DNA of 64,000 nt, from the NCBI GenBank assembly GCA_021204175.1, contig JAJPZT010000059.1, forward strand, positions 1-64,000, read 5' to 3'. Below, in pieces: positions 44,956 to 54,075 of this stretch (positions are counted from its first letter, which is position 1; each line of letters starts with the position of its first letter). The notes beneath the pieces were generated by a model. That model was not told where the DNA came from, ran no database searches, and worked only from the letters and a program-made list of their open reading frames with translations. This DNA comes from Clostridiales bacterium (lineage in GTDB: Bacteria; Bacillota; Clostridia; Lachnospirales; CAG-274). Both the position numbers and the translations under genes were made by a program.

Positions 44956-46233
44956 TTATTTAATAACGTCTTTGCCGCCCATATAAGGTCTTAAAACCTC
45001 AGGAATATTGATTGAACCGTCCTCGTTCATATTGTTCTCCAAAAATGCAATGAGCATTCTGGGAGGTGCAACACAGGTGTTGTTAAGTGTGTGGGCAAGA
45101 TACTTTCCCTTTTCGCCGGCAATTCTTATTTTAAGTCTCCTTGCCTGAGCGTCTCCCAAGTTGGAGCAGCTGCCAACCTCAAAATATTTCTTCTGTCTGG
45201 GGCTCCATGCTTCAACGTCATAGCTTTTAACCTTTAAGTCAGCCAAGTCCCCTGAACAGCACTCGATTGTTCTTACGGGAATATCAAGGCTTCTGAAAAG
45301 GTCAACTGTGTTCTTCCAAAGCTTGTCAAACCACATAGGCGAATCTTCGGGCTTACAGATTACAATCATTTCCTGCTTTTCAAACTGGTGTATTCTGTAA
45401 ATGCCTCTTTCCTCAATGCCGTGAGCGCCCTTTTCCTTTCTGAAGCAGGGTGAATAGGATGTAAGAGTGTGGGGCAGAGTTTCTTCCTTAATAATGGTGT
45501 CGATGTACTTGCCTATCATAGAGTGTTCGGATGTGCCTATAAGATAGAGATCCTCTCCCTCGATTTTATACATCATAGCGTCCATTTCGGCAAATGACAT
45601 AACGCCGTCCACAACCTTGCTTCTGATCATAAAGGGAGGAACGCAGTAGGTAAAGCCTCTGTCGATCATAAAGTCTCTTGCGTAGGAAATAACTGCAGAA
45701 TGAAGTCTTGCTACGTCGCCCATAAGATAATAGAAACCGTTGCCTGCTACCTTTCCGGCTGCGTCAAGGTCGATGCCGTTAAGCTTTTCCAAAATGTCAA
45801 CGTGATAGGGGATTTCAAAATCGGGAACAACAGGGTCGCCGAATTTTTCGATTTCAACGTTTTCGCTGTCGTCTTTGCCTATGGGAACACTGGGGTCGAT
45901 AATGTTGGGAATAACCATCATTATTTTGGTGATTTCAGCCTGAAGCTCGTCCTCAAGCTTTTCAAGCTCTTCTCTTCTTGCTGAAAATTCCTGAACCTGA
46001 GCCTTAGCGGCTTCAGCCTCTTCCTTTTTGCCCTGTGCATAAAGACCGCCTATCATTTTGGAAAGCTTGTTTCTTTCGGCTCTTAAAGAGTCGGCTTCCT
46101 GCTTTGCGGCTCTGAACTGCTTGTCGAGGTCAATAACCTTGTCCACAAGCTCTAACTTTGAATCCTGAAATTTTTTCCTGATATTTTCCTTAACTATATC
46201 GGGGTTTTCCCTCAAAAATTTTAAATCAAGCAT
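44956..46233 (-). CDS. serS: Seryl-tRNA synthetase
   Basis: A 425-residue class II synthetase charging tRNA-Ser. An N-terminal coiled-coil arm (about 25-105) precedes the catalytic core, with GTSEHSMIGKYID, FRKEKGAHGIEERGIYRIHQFEK (motif 2), EVGSCSNLGDAQARRLKIR and motif 3 CVAPPRMLIAFLEN. The ATG at 46233 follows GGAGGT by 10 bases; the track's start is 17 residues too long. No T-box leader is visible. Confidence 0.97.
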   Translation of the reverse strand: MLDLKFLRENPDIVKENIRKKFQDSKLELVDKVIDLDKQFRAAKQEADSLRAERNKLSKMIGGLYAQGKKEEAEAAKAQVQEFSARREELEKLEDELQAEITKIMMVIPNIIDPSVPIGKDDSENVEIEKFGDPVVPDFEIPYHVDILEKLNGIDLDAAGKVAGNGFYYLMGDVARLHSAVISYARDFMIDRGFTYCVPPFMIRSKVVDGVMSFAEMDAMMYKIEGEDLYLIGTSEHSMIGKYIDTIIKEETLPHTLTSYSPCFRKEKGAHGIEERGIYRIHQFEKQEMIVICKPEDSPMWFDKLWKNTVDLFRSLDIPVRTIECCSGDLADLKVKSYDVEAWSPRQKKYFEVGSCSNLGDAQARRLKIRIAGEKGKYLAHTLNNTCVAPPRMLIAFLENNMNEDGSINIPEVLRPYMGGKDVIK

Positions 46234-46362
46234 TTTGTTTTTTACCTCCGTAAAACCATAGTTTTCAAAATATAACAATATCAATTATACCACATATTTA
46301 AAAAAAAGGAATAGCAAATTTGACGAAATTAAATATTTTTGTTAATAATAAAAATATAAGTA

Positions 46363-46391
46363 TTGACACATAACATCTGTTGTGATATTAT
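46363..46391 (+). promoter_or_regulatory. Promoter of copA
   Basis: TTGACA and TATTAT are separated by 17 bases. The spacer holds an imperfect palindrome (CACATAACATCTGTTGTG) that could be a metal-regulator operator, though it does not match the CopY consensus. A CCCAC/TTGGG hairpin lies in the leader. Confidence 0.75.
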
Positions 46392-46442
46392 ACTTGAAGA
46401 AAAACCCACCTTTTTAGTTGGGATTGTTATAGAGGTGAATTT

Positions 46443-48932
46443 ATGGAACGGAAATTTAATGTTACGGGAATGAGCTGCGCCGCCTGTTCAGCCAGGGTTG
46501 ACAAGGCTGTCAGAGGGCTTGAAGGCGTGAAAGAGGTAAACGTTAATCTCTTGCAGAACAGAATGACCGTTGAATTTGACGAAAACGCCGTCGGCGATAA
46601 TGAAATAATTGAGGCTGTTGTTAAAGCGGGCTACGGAGCATCTGTTTTCGGAAAGAAGGCGGAAAAAGCCGCTGAAGAGACGTCCGACGAAAGCTATAAG
46701 GTTAAGAGACGGCTCATAATTTCAATATGCTTTTTAATTCCTCTTATGTATGTGAGTATGGGACATATGATAGGTCTGCCGACACCTTCGGTTATTCATG
46801 ATTATCCCCTTATCATGGGACTGAGCGAGTTGTTTTTAACCTTGCCGATTATGTATGTAAACGATAAGTTTTACAAGACAGGCTTTAAAACGCTGTTTAA
46901 GCTTTCCCCAAATATGGACAGTCTTATTGCCATAGGCTCGGGAGCAGCATTTTTATACAGCTCGGTGACGCTTTTCAGAATGGCTCTTGACCCAATGGAT
47001 ATGTCTCTTATGCACGAACTCTACTACGAGTCGGCGGCTACTATTTTGACCCTTATTACCGTAGGAAAATATTTGGAGAGCCGTTCGAAAAAGAAGACCT
47101 CCGACGCCATAACCAAGCTTATGAATTTAGCCCCCAAAACAGCCGTTGTTGTGAGAGAGGGCAAGGAGGTTGTTATTTCCTCAGATGACGTTGTTGTGGG
47201 AGACATAGTTGTGGTTAAAAGCGGTATGTCAATTCCCGTTGACGGGGTGATTACCGAAGGGACAGGGTCTGTTGATGAATCTGCAATAACAGGGGAAAGT
47301 CTCCCTGTGGACAAAAAGCCGGGAGATAACGTAACCGGAGCAACTGTAAACAAAAGCGGTTACTTTAAGTTTAAGGCTTCAAAGGTCGGCGAAGACACAG
47401 CCCTTTCCCAGATTATAAGGCTTGTGGAGGATGCCGCCGGGTCGAAAGCACCTATTGCAAAGTTAGCCGACAAGGTAGCAGGGGTTTTCGTTCCCACGGT
47501 TATTGCCATAGCGGTTTTGGCGGCGGTTGTTTGGCTGCTTTTGGGTTATTCCGTAGGCTTTGCCTTAAGCTTGGGAATTGCCGTTTTGGTTATAAGCTGT
47601 CCCTGTTCTCTGGGGCTTGCTACGCCTACTGCCATAATGGTGGGAACAGGAAAGGGCGCAGAGCTGGGCATTTTGATAAAGTCCGCCGAAAGTCTTGAAA
47701 CAGCCCATTCCATAGACACAGTTGTTTTGGACAAAACAGGAACTATTACAACAGGCTCGCCGAAGGTAACGGATATTTACCCGATTAACACAAGCAAAGA
47801 TGAGCTTCTGAAAAAAGCCGCTTCAATCGAAGCCCTTTCGGAACACCCTTTAGGCAAGGCAATCTGTGAGGAATACGGAAAAGGTGAGCTTTTCGAAGCC
47901 AAAGACTTTGTTCAAAAGCCGGGTGAAGGTGTTAAAGCTGATGTTTCGGGCAAGACCCTTTCAGGGGGAAATAAAAAAATGATGACCGCCGAGGGCATAG
48001 ATATTTCTTTTCTTGAGGATAAGGCGAGAGAGGGAGCGGACGAGGGGAAAACTCCCCTGTATTTTGCCGAAAACGGAGTATGTATAGGAGCAGTGTTTAT
48101 TGCAGACGCCATAAAGCCTTCAAGTGCTCAGGCTGTTTCGGAGCTTGAAAAACAGGGAATTGATGTTATAATGGTAACAGGGGACAACAAAAAGACCGCC
48201 GAAGCCATTGCAAAGAAAGCGGGAATTAAACACGTTATTTCCGAGGTTTTGCCGGAGGATAAGGAGGCTGAGGTGAGAAAGCTTCAGCAGTCCGGCAAAA
48301 AGGTAGCTATGACAGGCGACGGAATAAACGATGCTCCGGCTTTAACAAGAGCCGACATAGGCATAGCCATAGGAGCAGGAACGGACATTGCCATAGATTC
48401 CGCAGACATTGTTTTAATGAAAAACGATCTTTTGGATGTGCCTGCGGCAATTAAGCTCAGCAAGGCGGTTATGAAGAATATTAAGGAAAATTTGTTTTGG
48501 GCATTTTTCTATAATATTATAGGCATACCCGTTGCCGCCGGAGTTTTGTATATTCCTTTCGGAATAAAGCTTAACCCTATGATAGGGGCTGCGGCAATGA
48601 GCTTAAGTTCAGTTTTTGTTGTTTCGAATGCTTTAAGGCTGAGATTTTTCAAAACAGGCTATGAAAAAGCGGCTGTAAATAATAATATTATTAATGAAGA
48701 AAGCATAAAGGAGGAAAAAATTATGCAGAAGAAAACAATTAAAATCGAGGGTATGATGTGTACTCACTGTACAGGCAGTGTTTCAAAGGCTCTTAACGCT
48801 CTTGAGGGCGTTGAAGCTGAGGTAAGCCTTGAAAATAAGTGCGCCGAGGTTACACTTTCAAAGGACGTAAGCGATGATGTTCTTAAGTCAACGGTTACGG
48901 ATCTCGGTTATGAAGTTATTTCAATAAAATAA
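46443..48932 (+). CDS. copA: Copper-exporting P-type ATPase with fused CopZ domain
   Basis: An 829-residue P1B-type ATPase exporting Cu(I). An N-terminal HMA domain (GMSCAACS, residues 9-16) precedes membrane helices, the actuator motif TGES, ion-binding SCPCSLGLATP, phosphorylation DKTGT, HP motif (SEHPLGKAI) and GDGINDAPAL. After the last helices a linker (NNNIINEESIKEEKI) leads in frame into a second HMA domain with GMMCTHCTGS, normally a separate CopZ chaperone. A strong ribosome binding site lies inside the gene before that domain. No csoR or copY is adjacent. Confidence 0.93.
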   Translation: MERKFNVTGMSCAACSARVDKAVRGLEGVKEVNVNLLQNRMTVEFDENAVGDNEIIEAVVKAGYGASVFGKKAEKAAEETSDESYKVKRRLIISICFLIPLMYVSMGHMIGLPTPSVIHDYPLIMGLSELFLTLPIMYVNDKFYKTGFKTLFKLSPNMDSLIAIGSGAAFLYSSVTLFRMALDPMDMSLMHELYYESAATILTLITVGKYLESRSKKKTSDAITKLMNLAPKTAVVVREGKEVVISSDDVVVGDIVVVKSGMSIPVDGVITEGTGSVDESAITGESLPVDKKPGDNVTGATVNKSGYFKFKASKVGEDTALSQIIRLVEDAAGSKAPIAKLADKVAGVFVPTVIAIAVLAAVVWLLLGYSVGFALSLGIAVLVISCPCSLGLATPTAIMVGTGKGAELGILIKSAESLETAHSIDTVVLDKTGTITTGSPKVTDIYPINTSKDELLKKAASIEALSEHPLGKAICEEYGKGELFEAKDFVQKPGEGVKADVSGKTLSGGNKKMMTAEGIDISFLEDKAREGADEGKTPLYFAENGVCIGAVFIADAIKPSSAQAVSELEKQGIDVIMVTGDNKKTAEAIAKKAGIKHVISEVLPEDKEAEVRKLQQSGKKVAMTGDGINDAPALTRADIGIAIGAGTDIAIDSADIVLMKNDLLDVPAAIKLSKAVMKNIKENLFWAFFYNIIGIPVAAGVLYIPFGIKLNPMIGAAAMSLSSVFVVSNALRLRFFKTGYEKAAVNNNIINEESIKEEKIMQKKTIKIEGMMCTHCTGSVSKALNALEGVEAEVSLENKCAEVTLSKDVSDDVLKSTVTDLGYEVISIK
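48723..48932 (+). CDS. copZ: Possible internally started CopZ-like copper chaperone
   Basis: Met761 of copA is preceded by AAAGGAGG with an 8-base spacing, an ideal start site, in the same frame. Initiation there would give a 69-residue HMA protein (KTIKIEGMMCTHCTGSVSKALNALEGV...) with the MxCxxC copper site, matching free CopZ in length and sequence. It may be made both as the tail of CopA and as a free chaperone. Expression as a separate protein is inferred. Confidence 0.55.
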   Translation: MQKKTIKIEGMMCTHCTGSVSKALNALEGVEAEVSLENKCAEVTLSKDVSDDVLKSTVTDLGYEVISIK

Positions 48933-48957
48933 AAGTAAAACTAAAAAGTGCCGATTA

Positions 48958-49003
48958 GCCTCCCCTTGAGGGGAGGTGGCACACGTAGTGTGACGGAGAG
49001 GTG
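48958..49003 (+). repeat. CTCCCC-type hairpin repeat, copy 4
   Basis: GCCTCCCCTTGAGGGGAGG, then a hairpin GCACAC-GTA-GTGTGAC, then GGAGAGGTG. The second hairpin differs in sequence from copies 2 and 3 but still pairs. Confidence 0.75.
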
Positions 49004-49058
49004 AAGCGGTTTCCATTTTTGAAAAACTGCTTTTTGAAAAAATCTCTCAGTTTTTTTC

Positions 49059-49970
49059 TCATAAAATCTTTTTCTTTTTAAAAATAAGCAGACATATAAT
49101 AATTACCGCAAGGCTTACCAAAATTATAACCGGGTAGCCTGTTTTAAGCTCGGGCATATTTTCGAAATTCATTCCGTACCAGCCTGTAATAAGGGTCAAA
49201 GGGAAGAATATTGTGGAAACGATTGTCAGAAACTTCATATTTTCGTTTTGCTTTGCGTCAATCAGTGCCTGATAGGCGTCTCTGACCTGTCTTGCATATT
49301 CCAAAAGATAGCCTGTCCTGTCCTTAAGGCGCTCCGCTCTGTCGGCGGCTGTGCCGAAATATTTAAGCTGCTTTCGGGCAAAGTAGCGGTCTTCGTTTTC
49401 TTCCAGTTCACGGGACATATCCATAAGCTGGTCATAATAGCTTCTCAGGGTCAAAAGCTGTTTTCTCACAGGCTGAAGACGGCTTTGAAAATGCTCGGAA
49501 ACGCCTTTAGAGGCTTCGTCCTCCATTTCCATAAGTGTGTTTTCATAGGTTTCCAAAATTTCGGCGTCTCTTGAAATAAATTCCGCAATAAAATTGGATA
49601 AAAACCTTTCTCTTGTTTCCCCTTGGTGAACCTTTCTTGTTCTTATTCTGTTTACAAGTCGCAAGGCAAATGTTCCGTTGTCGATAAGAACCACATATTG
49701 GGGAGTAACCACATAGGCAATTTGATATTTCTGACCCAAAATATCCAAAAGGAGAGGTATGGAAAGGGTTCCGAAAAGACAGTCGGGCTGGCTTTCAAGC
49801 TTGCAGAAAAAAATTTCCGAAAGTGAAATATCCGCTTCAGCCTGAATTTTGAGCCTTTCCGCTATATAGGGATATTCCCTTTCGGTTGTAATAATCACCG
49901 CAGAGGTTTCTTCATTAATTATTGTTTCCAAATCAGTCTCCTGAAGCTGACTTCCCAGTTTGTAAATCAT
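49059..49970 (-). CDS. CorA-family divalent cation transporter
   Basis: A 303-residue CorA/MIT channel. A cytoplasmic alpha/beta domain and long helices (RDAEILETYENTLMEMEDEAS..., DRTGYLLEYARQVRDAYQALIDAKQNENMKFLTIVSTIF) lead to two C-terminal membrane helices. The signature GMN lies between them (WYGMNFENMPEL). It is likely a pentameric Mg2+ or Co2+ channel, and ends with a Lys-rich tail. Confidence 0.9.
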   Translation of the reverse strand: MIYKLGSQLQETDLETIINEETSAVIITTEREYPYIAERLKIQAEADISLSEIFFCKLESQPDCLFGTLSIPLLLDILGQKYQIAYVVTPQYVVLIDNGTFALRLVNRIRTRKVHQGETRERFLSNFIAEFISRDAEILETYENTLMEMEDEASKGVSEHFQSRLQPVRKQLLTLRSYYDQLMDMSRELEENEDRYFARKQLKYFGTAADRAERLKDRTGYLLEYARQVRDAYQALIDAKQNENMKFLTIVSTIFFPLTLITGWYGMNFENMPELKTGYPVIILVSLAVIIICLLIFKKKKIL

Positions 49971-50150
49971 TTTTAAAACATCGCCTTTTCTTTAAACCTT
50001 TAAAACTTAAATATCGCAAAACAAGCCTATTTTATTCATATAATAACGTATTTTCAAAAGGCTTTATAGCATATAGACGTAAAAATTTTGTAAAAAGATT
50101 GTTAATACTTAAAGATGAAAAATTTTAATTCCGAAAACTTGTTAATTTTA

Positions 50151-50315
50151 GCAACAGTTCAGCCGTGTCATTTGTTTTCAGATTTTTGCATATTTATATG
50201 CATAAAAGATGAAAATATGACACGAGCGGAGCGCCAAATAATGAGTAAAACAAAGCCGTGCAACGGCGAAGGCTGCGAAGCAGACGTTTTGCGAATTATT
50301 TGGATGAACTGTTAC
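50151..50315. repeat. Structured repeat element, copy C
   Basis: A 165-base element in the opposite orientation to A and B. On the minus strand: GTAACAGTTCATCC, CCAAATAAT-TC-GC-AAAAC/GTTTT-ACTC-ATTATTTGG with GCCGT-TGC-ACGGC, the GCGCTCCGCTC linker, then GTGTCAT...ATGACAC. AATTTTA borders it on both sides, a likely 7-base target duplication. It occupies the 466-base gap between corA and the third lyase. Confidence 0.8.
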
Positions 50316-50344
50316 GAATTTTACAATTTTAATAAATAAATGCT

Positions 50345-50372
50345 TTGTTTTATTAAAGAATTGTGATATAAT
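50345..50372 (+). promoter_or_regulatory. Promoter of third pectate lyase
   Basis: TTGTTT and TATAAT are separated by 16 bases. A GCGGC/GCCGC hairpin follows in the leader (50383-50399). Confidence 0.65.
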
Positions 50373-50436
50373 GAATAAAGAAGCGGCGTTGACTGCCGCA
50401 GGTATACAGAAAATTACATAACAAGGAGGAAAAACT

Positions 50437-53400
50437 ATGAAGAAACGACTTTTGGCTGCTTTAACGGCTGTTGTTATGGCGGCGGCAAGCGTTAATTTGG
50501 CAGTGCCTGTTTTCGGACGGGCTACCCCAAGTACGGACACCTATGAATACAGAAACACAAAAGGGCTTGAAGCGGACTATGTCGACGGCGCACTTATTCT
50601 TACGTGGCCTTCCGTAGCCAAGGACGGAACACTTTTAAACCAGAACCCTTTGACAGCCTATGCTCAGTCAGACGAGGCTGTAGATTCGGCTGACCCTATG
50701 GCAAGCTGGACTATGCCCTACAGAGGTCTTATTGTAAACTATAACGGTTACAGCCCGTCATACAGCGCAAGCAAGGTAAGTATAAGCCTTACAGGCGAAG
50801 AAGAGGTTTATATGGGCTTTGTTGAAGGCGAAGCAGACGGCTGTCAGACCATACTTGACTATGCCTATGATTCAAATGCATCAGCTTACCTTACAGGCAA
50901 AACTTCTCACGTTGACACAACCGTTGTAACAACAGGCTATGCTACATCCTACAGAATAGATTATTCCGAGGACGGCACAAACTGGACAGCAGCCGACACA
51001 ACATCAACCTTCAACACACAGAAAAAGGTTGATATGCCCGTTCAGGAAGGCGTAACAGCCAAAACAGACAAAAACGGCAATGAATATATTCAGGATAACA
51101 AAAACACTGTTTTCCTTGTTACACAGCAGGTTGAGCAGTTTCCGAACGATATAGAGCTTGAAGAGGGCGAAACCTACTACGTAAGAGTTGTTCCTCTTGA
51201 TTCAAGCGGAAACGAAATTACAATAACAGATGAAGATGCTGAGGATTTCGCCATTTCCTTTACGGCTGAAAACAGCAACACTATAAAGGTTCCCGCATTC
51301 CCCACAGTTGTAGGCGGCGGAACATATACCTCAGGCGGAAGATCAACTCTTACAACAGAGGGTCAGGTTTATGTGGTTACAAGTCTTGACGACAGCGTTT
51401 CAGACCCTCAGGAGGGCACACTGAGATACGGTCTTAACAAGGCAAGATCCTCTACTGACACACCTTTGACAATTGTTTTTGCAGTCGGCGGAACAATTCA
51501 TGTTGACCCGGCGGCTACAAAGAGCCAGAGAAGATTTGTTTTCGGCAGCAACCTGACAGTTGCCGGTCAGACAGCACCCGGCGAGGGCATAACCATTGCC
51601 GGAGGCACCTGCAACATTTCAGGTGAAAACATTATGCTCAGATATTTGAGATTCAGGCTGGGCGAAGGCTATGACCTTGACGGTGCTACTGCTTCAGGCA
51701 AGAACATAGTTGTTGACCACTGTACATTCAGCTGGGGTGTTGACGAAACCTTCAGTGCTAAGGAGCTTATAAACTCAACCCTTTCATACAACATTATTAC
51801 CGGCGGTCTTGCTATGGTAAACAAGAACGGCGAAAATACTACCGACGCCGAGCTTTTAAGCGGCGAAAGCGAAGCTAAGCACGGCATGGGAAGTATTATG
51901 AACGGCTATAACTCAACCATAGTTCACAATATCTGGGCAGGCAACGGAACAAGAAACCCCAGATTTGAAGGCGGCTTTACATACGGAAACAAAGACTACG
52001 ACAACCTTTTGGAATTTGCCAACAATGTTGTTTATAACTGGGGTCATATGTCCTCATACGGCGGCGACAGAGGCAAGACCGAGGGAGGCCCTAAGACCAA
52101 CTTCGAAAGCAACTATTATAAGTCAGGACCTAACACACTTGAAAAGGTAAAGGCTTATTTCTTTGACTGCGACACAGACTCAACCTACGGCGGATATAAG
52201 AGCTCATATTATATTGACGGCGGAAACATTATGGAGGGCAACGATACCCTTAACAATGATAACACAAAGGGCTTTATCGACCTTTCATCTCTTGCTTATC
52301 AGCTTGACGAAAAGGCTGAGCTTAAAATACCCTATGAGCCTACAGACGCCAAGACGGCTTATGCAGATGTTCTTGCAGGAGCAGGCGCAAGCTTTGTAAG
52401 AGACGCTCAGGACGACAGGCTTATTTCTCAGATTGAAAACGGAACAGGCAGATTTATAAACAACGAAGGCGAAGCCGGCGGATATATTACAGTCGAAAAT
52501 GCTCTGCATAATGCAAGCACAGGCGCAGCTTACGATTCGGACAGCGACGGTATTCCCGACGCATATGAAACAGCTTTGGGAACAGACCCAAGCACTGCCG
52601 ACTCAACAATTCTTATTACAGACGAAACAAGCCCTTTCTACGGCTATACATATCTTGAGGTTTACTTAAACGATATTTTAGGCGAATGGGGCGAAAACTC
52701 AGTAAGCAGCGTTGACAGCTTTACAAGCTACGCTTCAGACCGTACACTTTCAAGCGACGACATTGAAATTACGGGAATTTACGACGCAGAAGGCAATAAC
52801 ATTCTTTCAGACGGAAACACTGACCTTATCGCAGGCGAAAAGTATTATCTTGAGCTGGGCGGAAGCACCGCTATGGAAGATGTTTATAACTACAATGTAT
52901 TGTTTGACGATGAAACGGTTTCAACAAGCCTTGAATTTACACCTGAGGAAATAGGCTCATATCTGCTTCAGGTAGCTGTTGCACCCGACATTGTGGGAAG
53001 CTATGCACCTTATACAATTTCCGACCAGGTAGGTATAACTGTTCTTGAGTCGGAGGAGAATATTCCCGATTTCACCGCTGTTGATATTGGCTCGGTAAGA
53101 GAAAGCGGAAATGTTTCTTATGACGCACAGGACGGCTCAATCATAATCGAAGGCGCAGGTCTTGTAGGCAGAACCTCTGCCGCTTCAAACAGCGCAGACG
53201 ATGCTTTCTACTTTGACTATACCGAAATGACAGGCGACTTCGACATTAGTGCACAGGTTGAAATGTGGGCTAAGCTTGACTATTATCAGAAGGTCGGTAT
53301 TATGGCAAGAGCTTCCGTAGACGAGGGCAAGCCCGAATTCTATTGGAACGCAGTAACCTATATTAAAGGCGAGGATTATGAGAAATATACCGGTGCTGAC

Positions 53401-54024
53401 GGCGGAGCTATTTTGGCAAGAAATATAGGACCTTTTGTAAGAACCTCAACTAATGGCTCTGTTTCGGATATTTCAAGTTCAACTATAGGAACATTTATGA
53501 GCGTTGCCAAGAAGAGAATGAACGAAGAACAGACACCTATGTATATGAGAATGACAAGGGTCGGCGACACAATAACTCTTTACGGCGGAACAGACGGCGA
53601 AAATTGGACACAGCTCAGCTCTTATGAAACCACACTGCCCGATACCTGCTATGTTGGCTTTGCCATTGACGCAGCTCAGGACAATATGGACTTTATAAGA
53701 TATAATAAGGTTCTTATAACAAACGTTACTATAAACGGCGTAGCTTTGGGTGAAAGCGGCGGCAGCTCAGGCGGCGAAAGCGGCGGCGATGACGAAAACA
53801 ACGGTGTTGTAGGCGACGTTGACCAAAGCGGAGCAATTACCGCAAATGATGCGGCTGTGCTTTTGCAGTATATTATAGGAGAAAATACTGCCAATGATGA
53901 ATGGGCAGTTGCTAATGAGGTTGCAGACGTAAACAACGACGAGGTTGTTGATGCGGCGGATGCGGCGAAGATTTTGGCTAAGGTGCTTAATGCATCTGTA
54001 AGCTTTGAAAGAACCAATCAATAA
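50437..54024 (+). CDS. Secreted pectate lyase with dockerin, third copy
   Basis: A 1195-residue exported enzyme. There is a signal peptide (1-28), an N-terminal module of fibronectin III character (about 35-280) and a pectate lyase beta-helix (about 286-700). The helix shows VAGQTAPGEGITIAGG, IVVDHCTFSWGVDETFS and basic motif NGTRNPRFEGG (503-513). A calcium-binding SDSDGIPDAYETALGTDP segment, an Ig-like module and a DUF1349/LamG-like sandwich follow (FDISAQVEMWAKLDYYQKVGIMAR). A Gly/Ser linker leads to a dockerin (GDVDQSGAITANDAAVLLQY, DVNNDEVVDAADAAKILAKVL). AAGGAGG precedes the ATG. The lyase core resembles that of the giant lyase rather than the first. Confidence 0.9.
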   Translation: MKKRLLAALTAVVMAAASVNLAVPVFGRATPSTDTYEYRNTKGLEADYVDGALILTWPSVAKDGTLLNQNPLTAYAQSDEAVDSADPMASWTMPYRGLIVNYNGYSPSYSASKVSISLTGEEEVYMGFVEGEADGCQTILDYAYDSNASAYLTGKTSHVDTTVVTTGYATSYRIDYSEDGTNWTAADTTSTFNTQKKVDMPVQEGVTAKTDKNGNEYIQDNKNTVFLVTQQVEQFPNDIELEEGETYYVRVVPLDSSGNEITITDEDAEDFAISFTAENSNTIKVPAFPTVVGGGTYTSGGRSTLTTEGQVYVVTSLDDSVSDPQEGTLRYGLNKARSSTDTPLTIVFAVGGTIHVDPAATKSQRRFVFGSNLTVAGQTAPGEGITIAGGTCNISGENIMLRYLRFRLGEGYDLDGATASGKNIVVDHCTFSWGVDETFSAKELINSTLSYNIITGGLAMVNKNGENTTDAELLSGESEAKHGMGSIMNGYNSTIVHNIWAGNGTRNPRFEGGFTYGNKDYDNLLEFANNVVYNWGHMSSYGGDRGKTEGGPKTNFESNYYKSGPNTLEKVKAYFFDCDTDSTYGGYKSSYYIDGGNIMEGNDTLNNDNTKGFIDLSSLAYQLDEKAELKIPYEPTDAKTAYADVLAGAGASFVRDAQDDRLISQIENGTGRFINNEGEAGGYITVENALHNASTGAAYDSDSDGIPDAYETALGTDPSTADSTILITDETSPFYGYTYLEVYLNDILGEWGENSVSSVDSFTSYASDRTLSSDDIEITGIYDAEGNNILSDGNTDLIAGEKYYLELGGSTAMEDVYNYNVLFDDETVSTSLEFTPEEIGSYLLQVAVAPDIVGSYAPYTISDQVGITVLESEENIPDFTAVDIGSVRESGNVSYDAQDGSIIIEGAGLVGRTSAASNSADDAFYFDYTEMTGDFDISAQVEMWAKLDYYQKVGIMARASVDEGKPEFYWNAVTYIKGEDYEKYTGADGGAILARNIGPFVRTSTNGSVSDISSSTIGTFMSVAKKRMNEEQTPMYMRMTRVGDTITLYGGTDGENWTQLSSYETTLPDTCYVGFAIDAAQDNMDFIRYNKVLITNVTINGVALGESGGSSGGESGGDDENNGVVGDVDQSGAITANDAAVLLQYIIGENTANDEWAVANEVADVNNDEVVDAADAAKILAKVLNASVSFERTNQ

Positions 54025-54041
54025 AATCATTAAGTTTTTTG

Positions 54042-54071
54042 TCCCCCCTCTTCCGGAGGGGGATTTTTTTG
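54042..54071 (+). terminator. Terminator of third pectate lyase
   Basis: CCCCCTC-TTCC-GGAGGGGG stem followed by seven T residues. Confidence 0.85.
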
Positions 54072-54075
54072 TGTC

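Noticed and set aside
50178-50540. 120-residue minus-strand ORF upstream of the third lyase
   Set aside because: It is a shadow of repeat copy C and of the lyase signal peptide.
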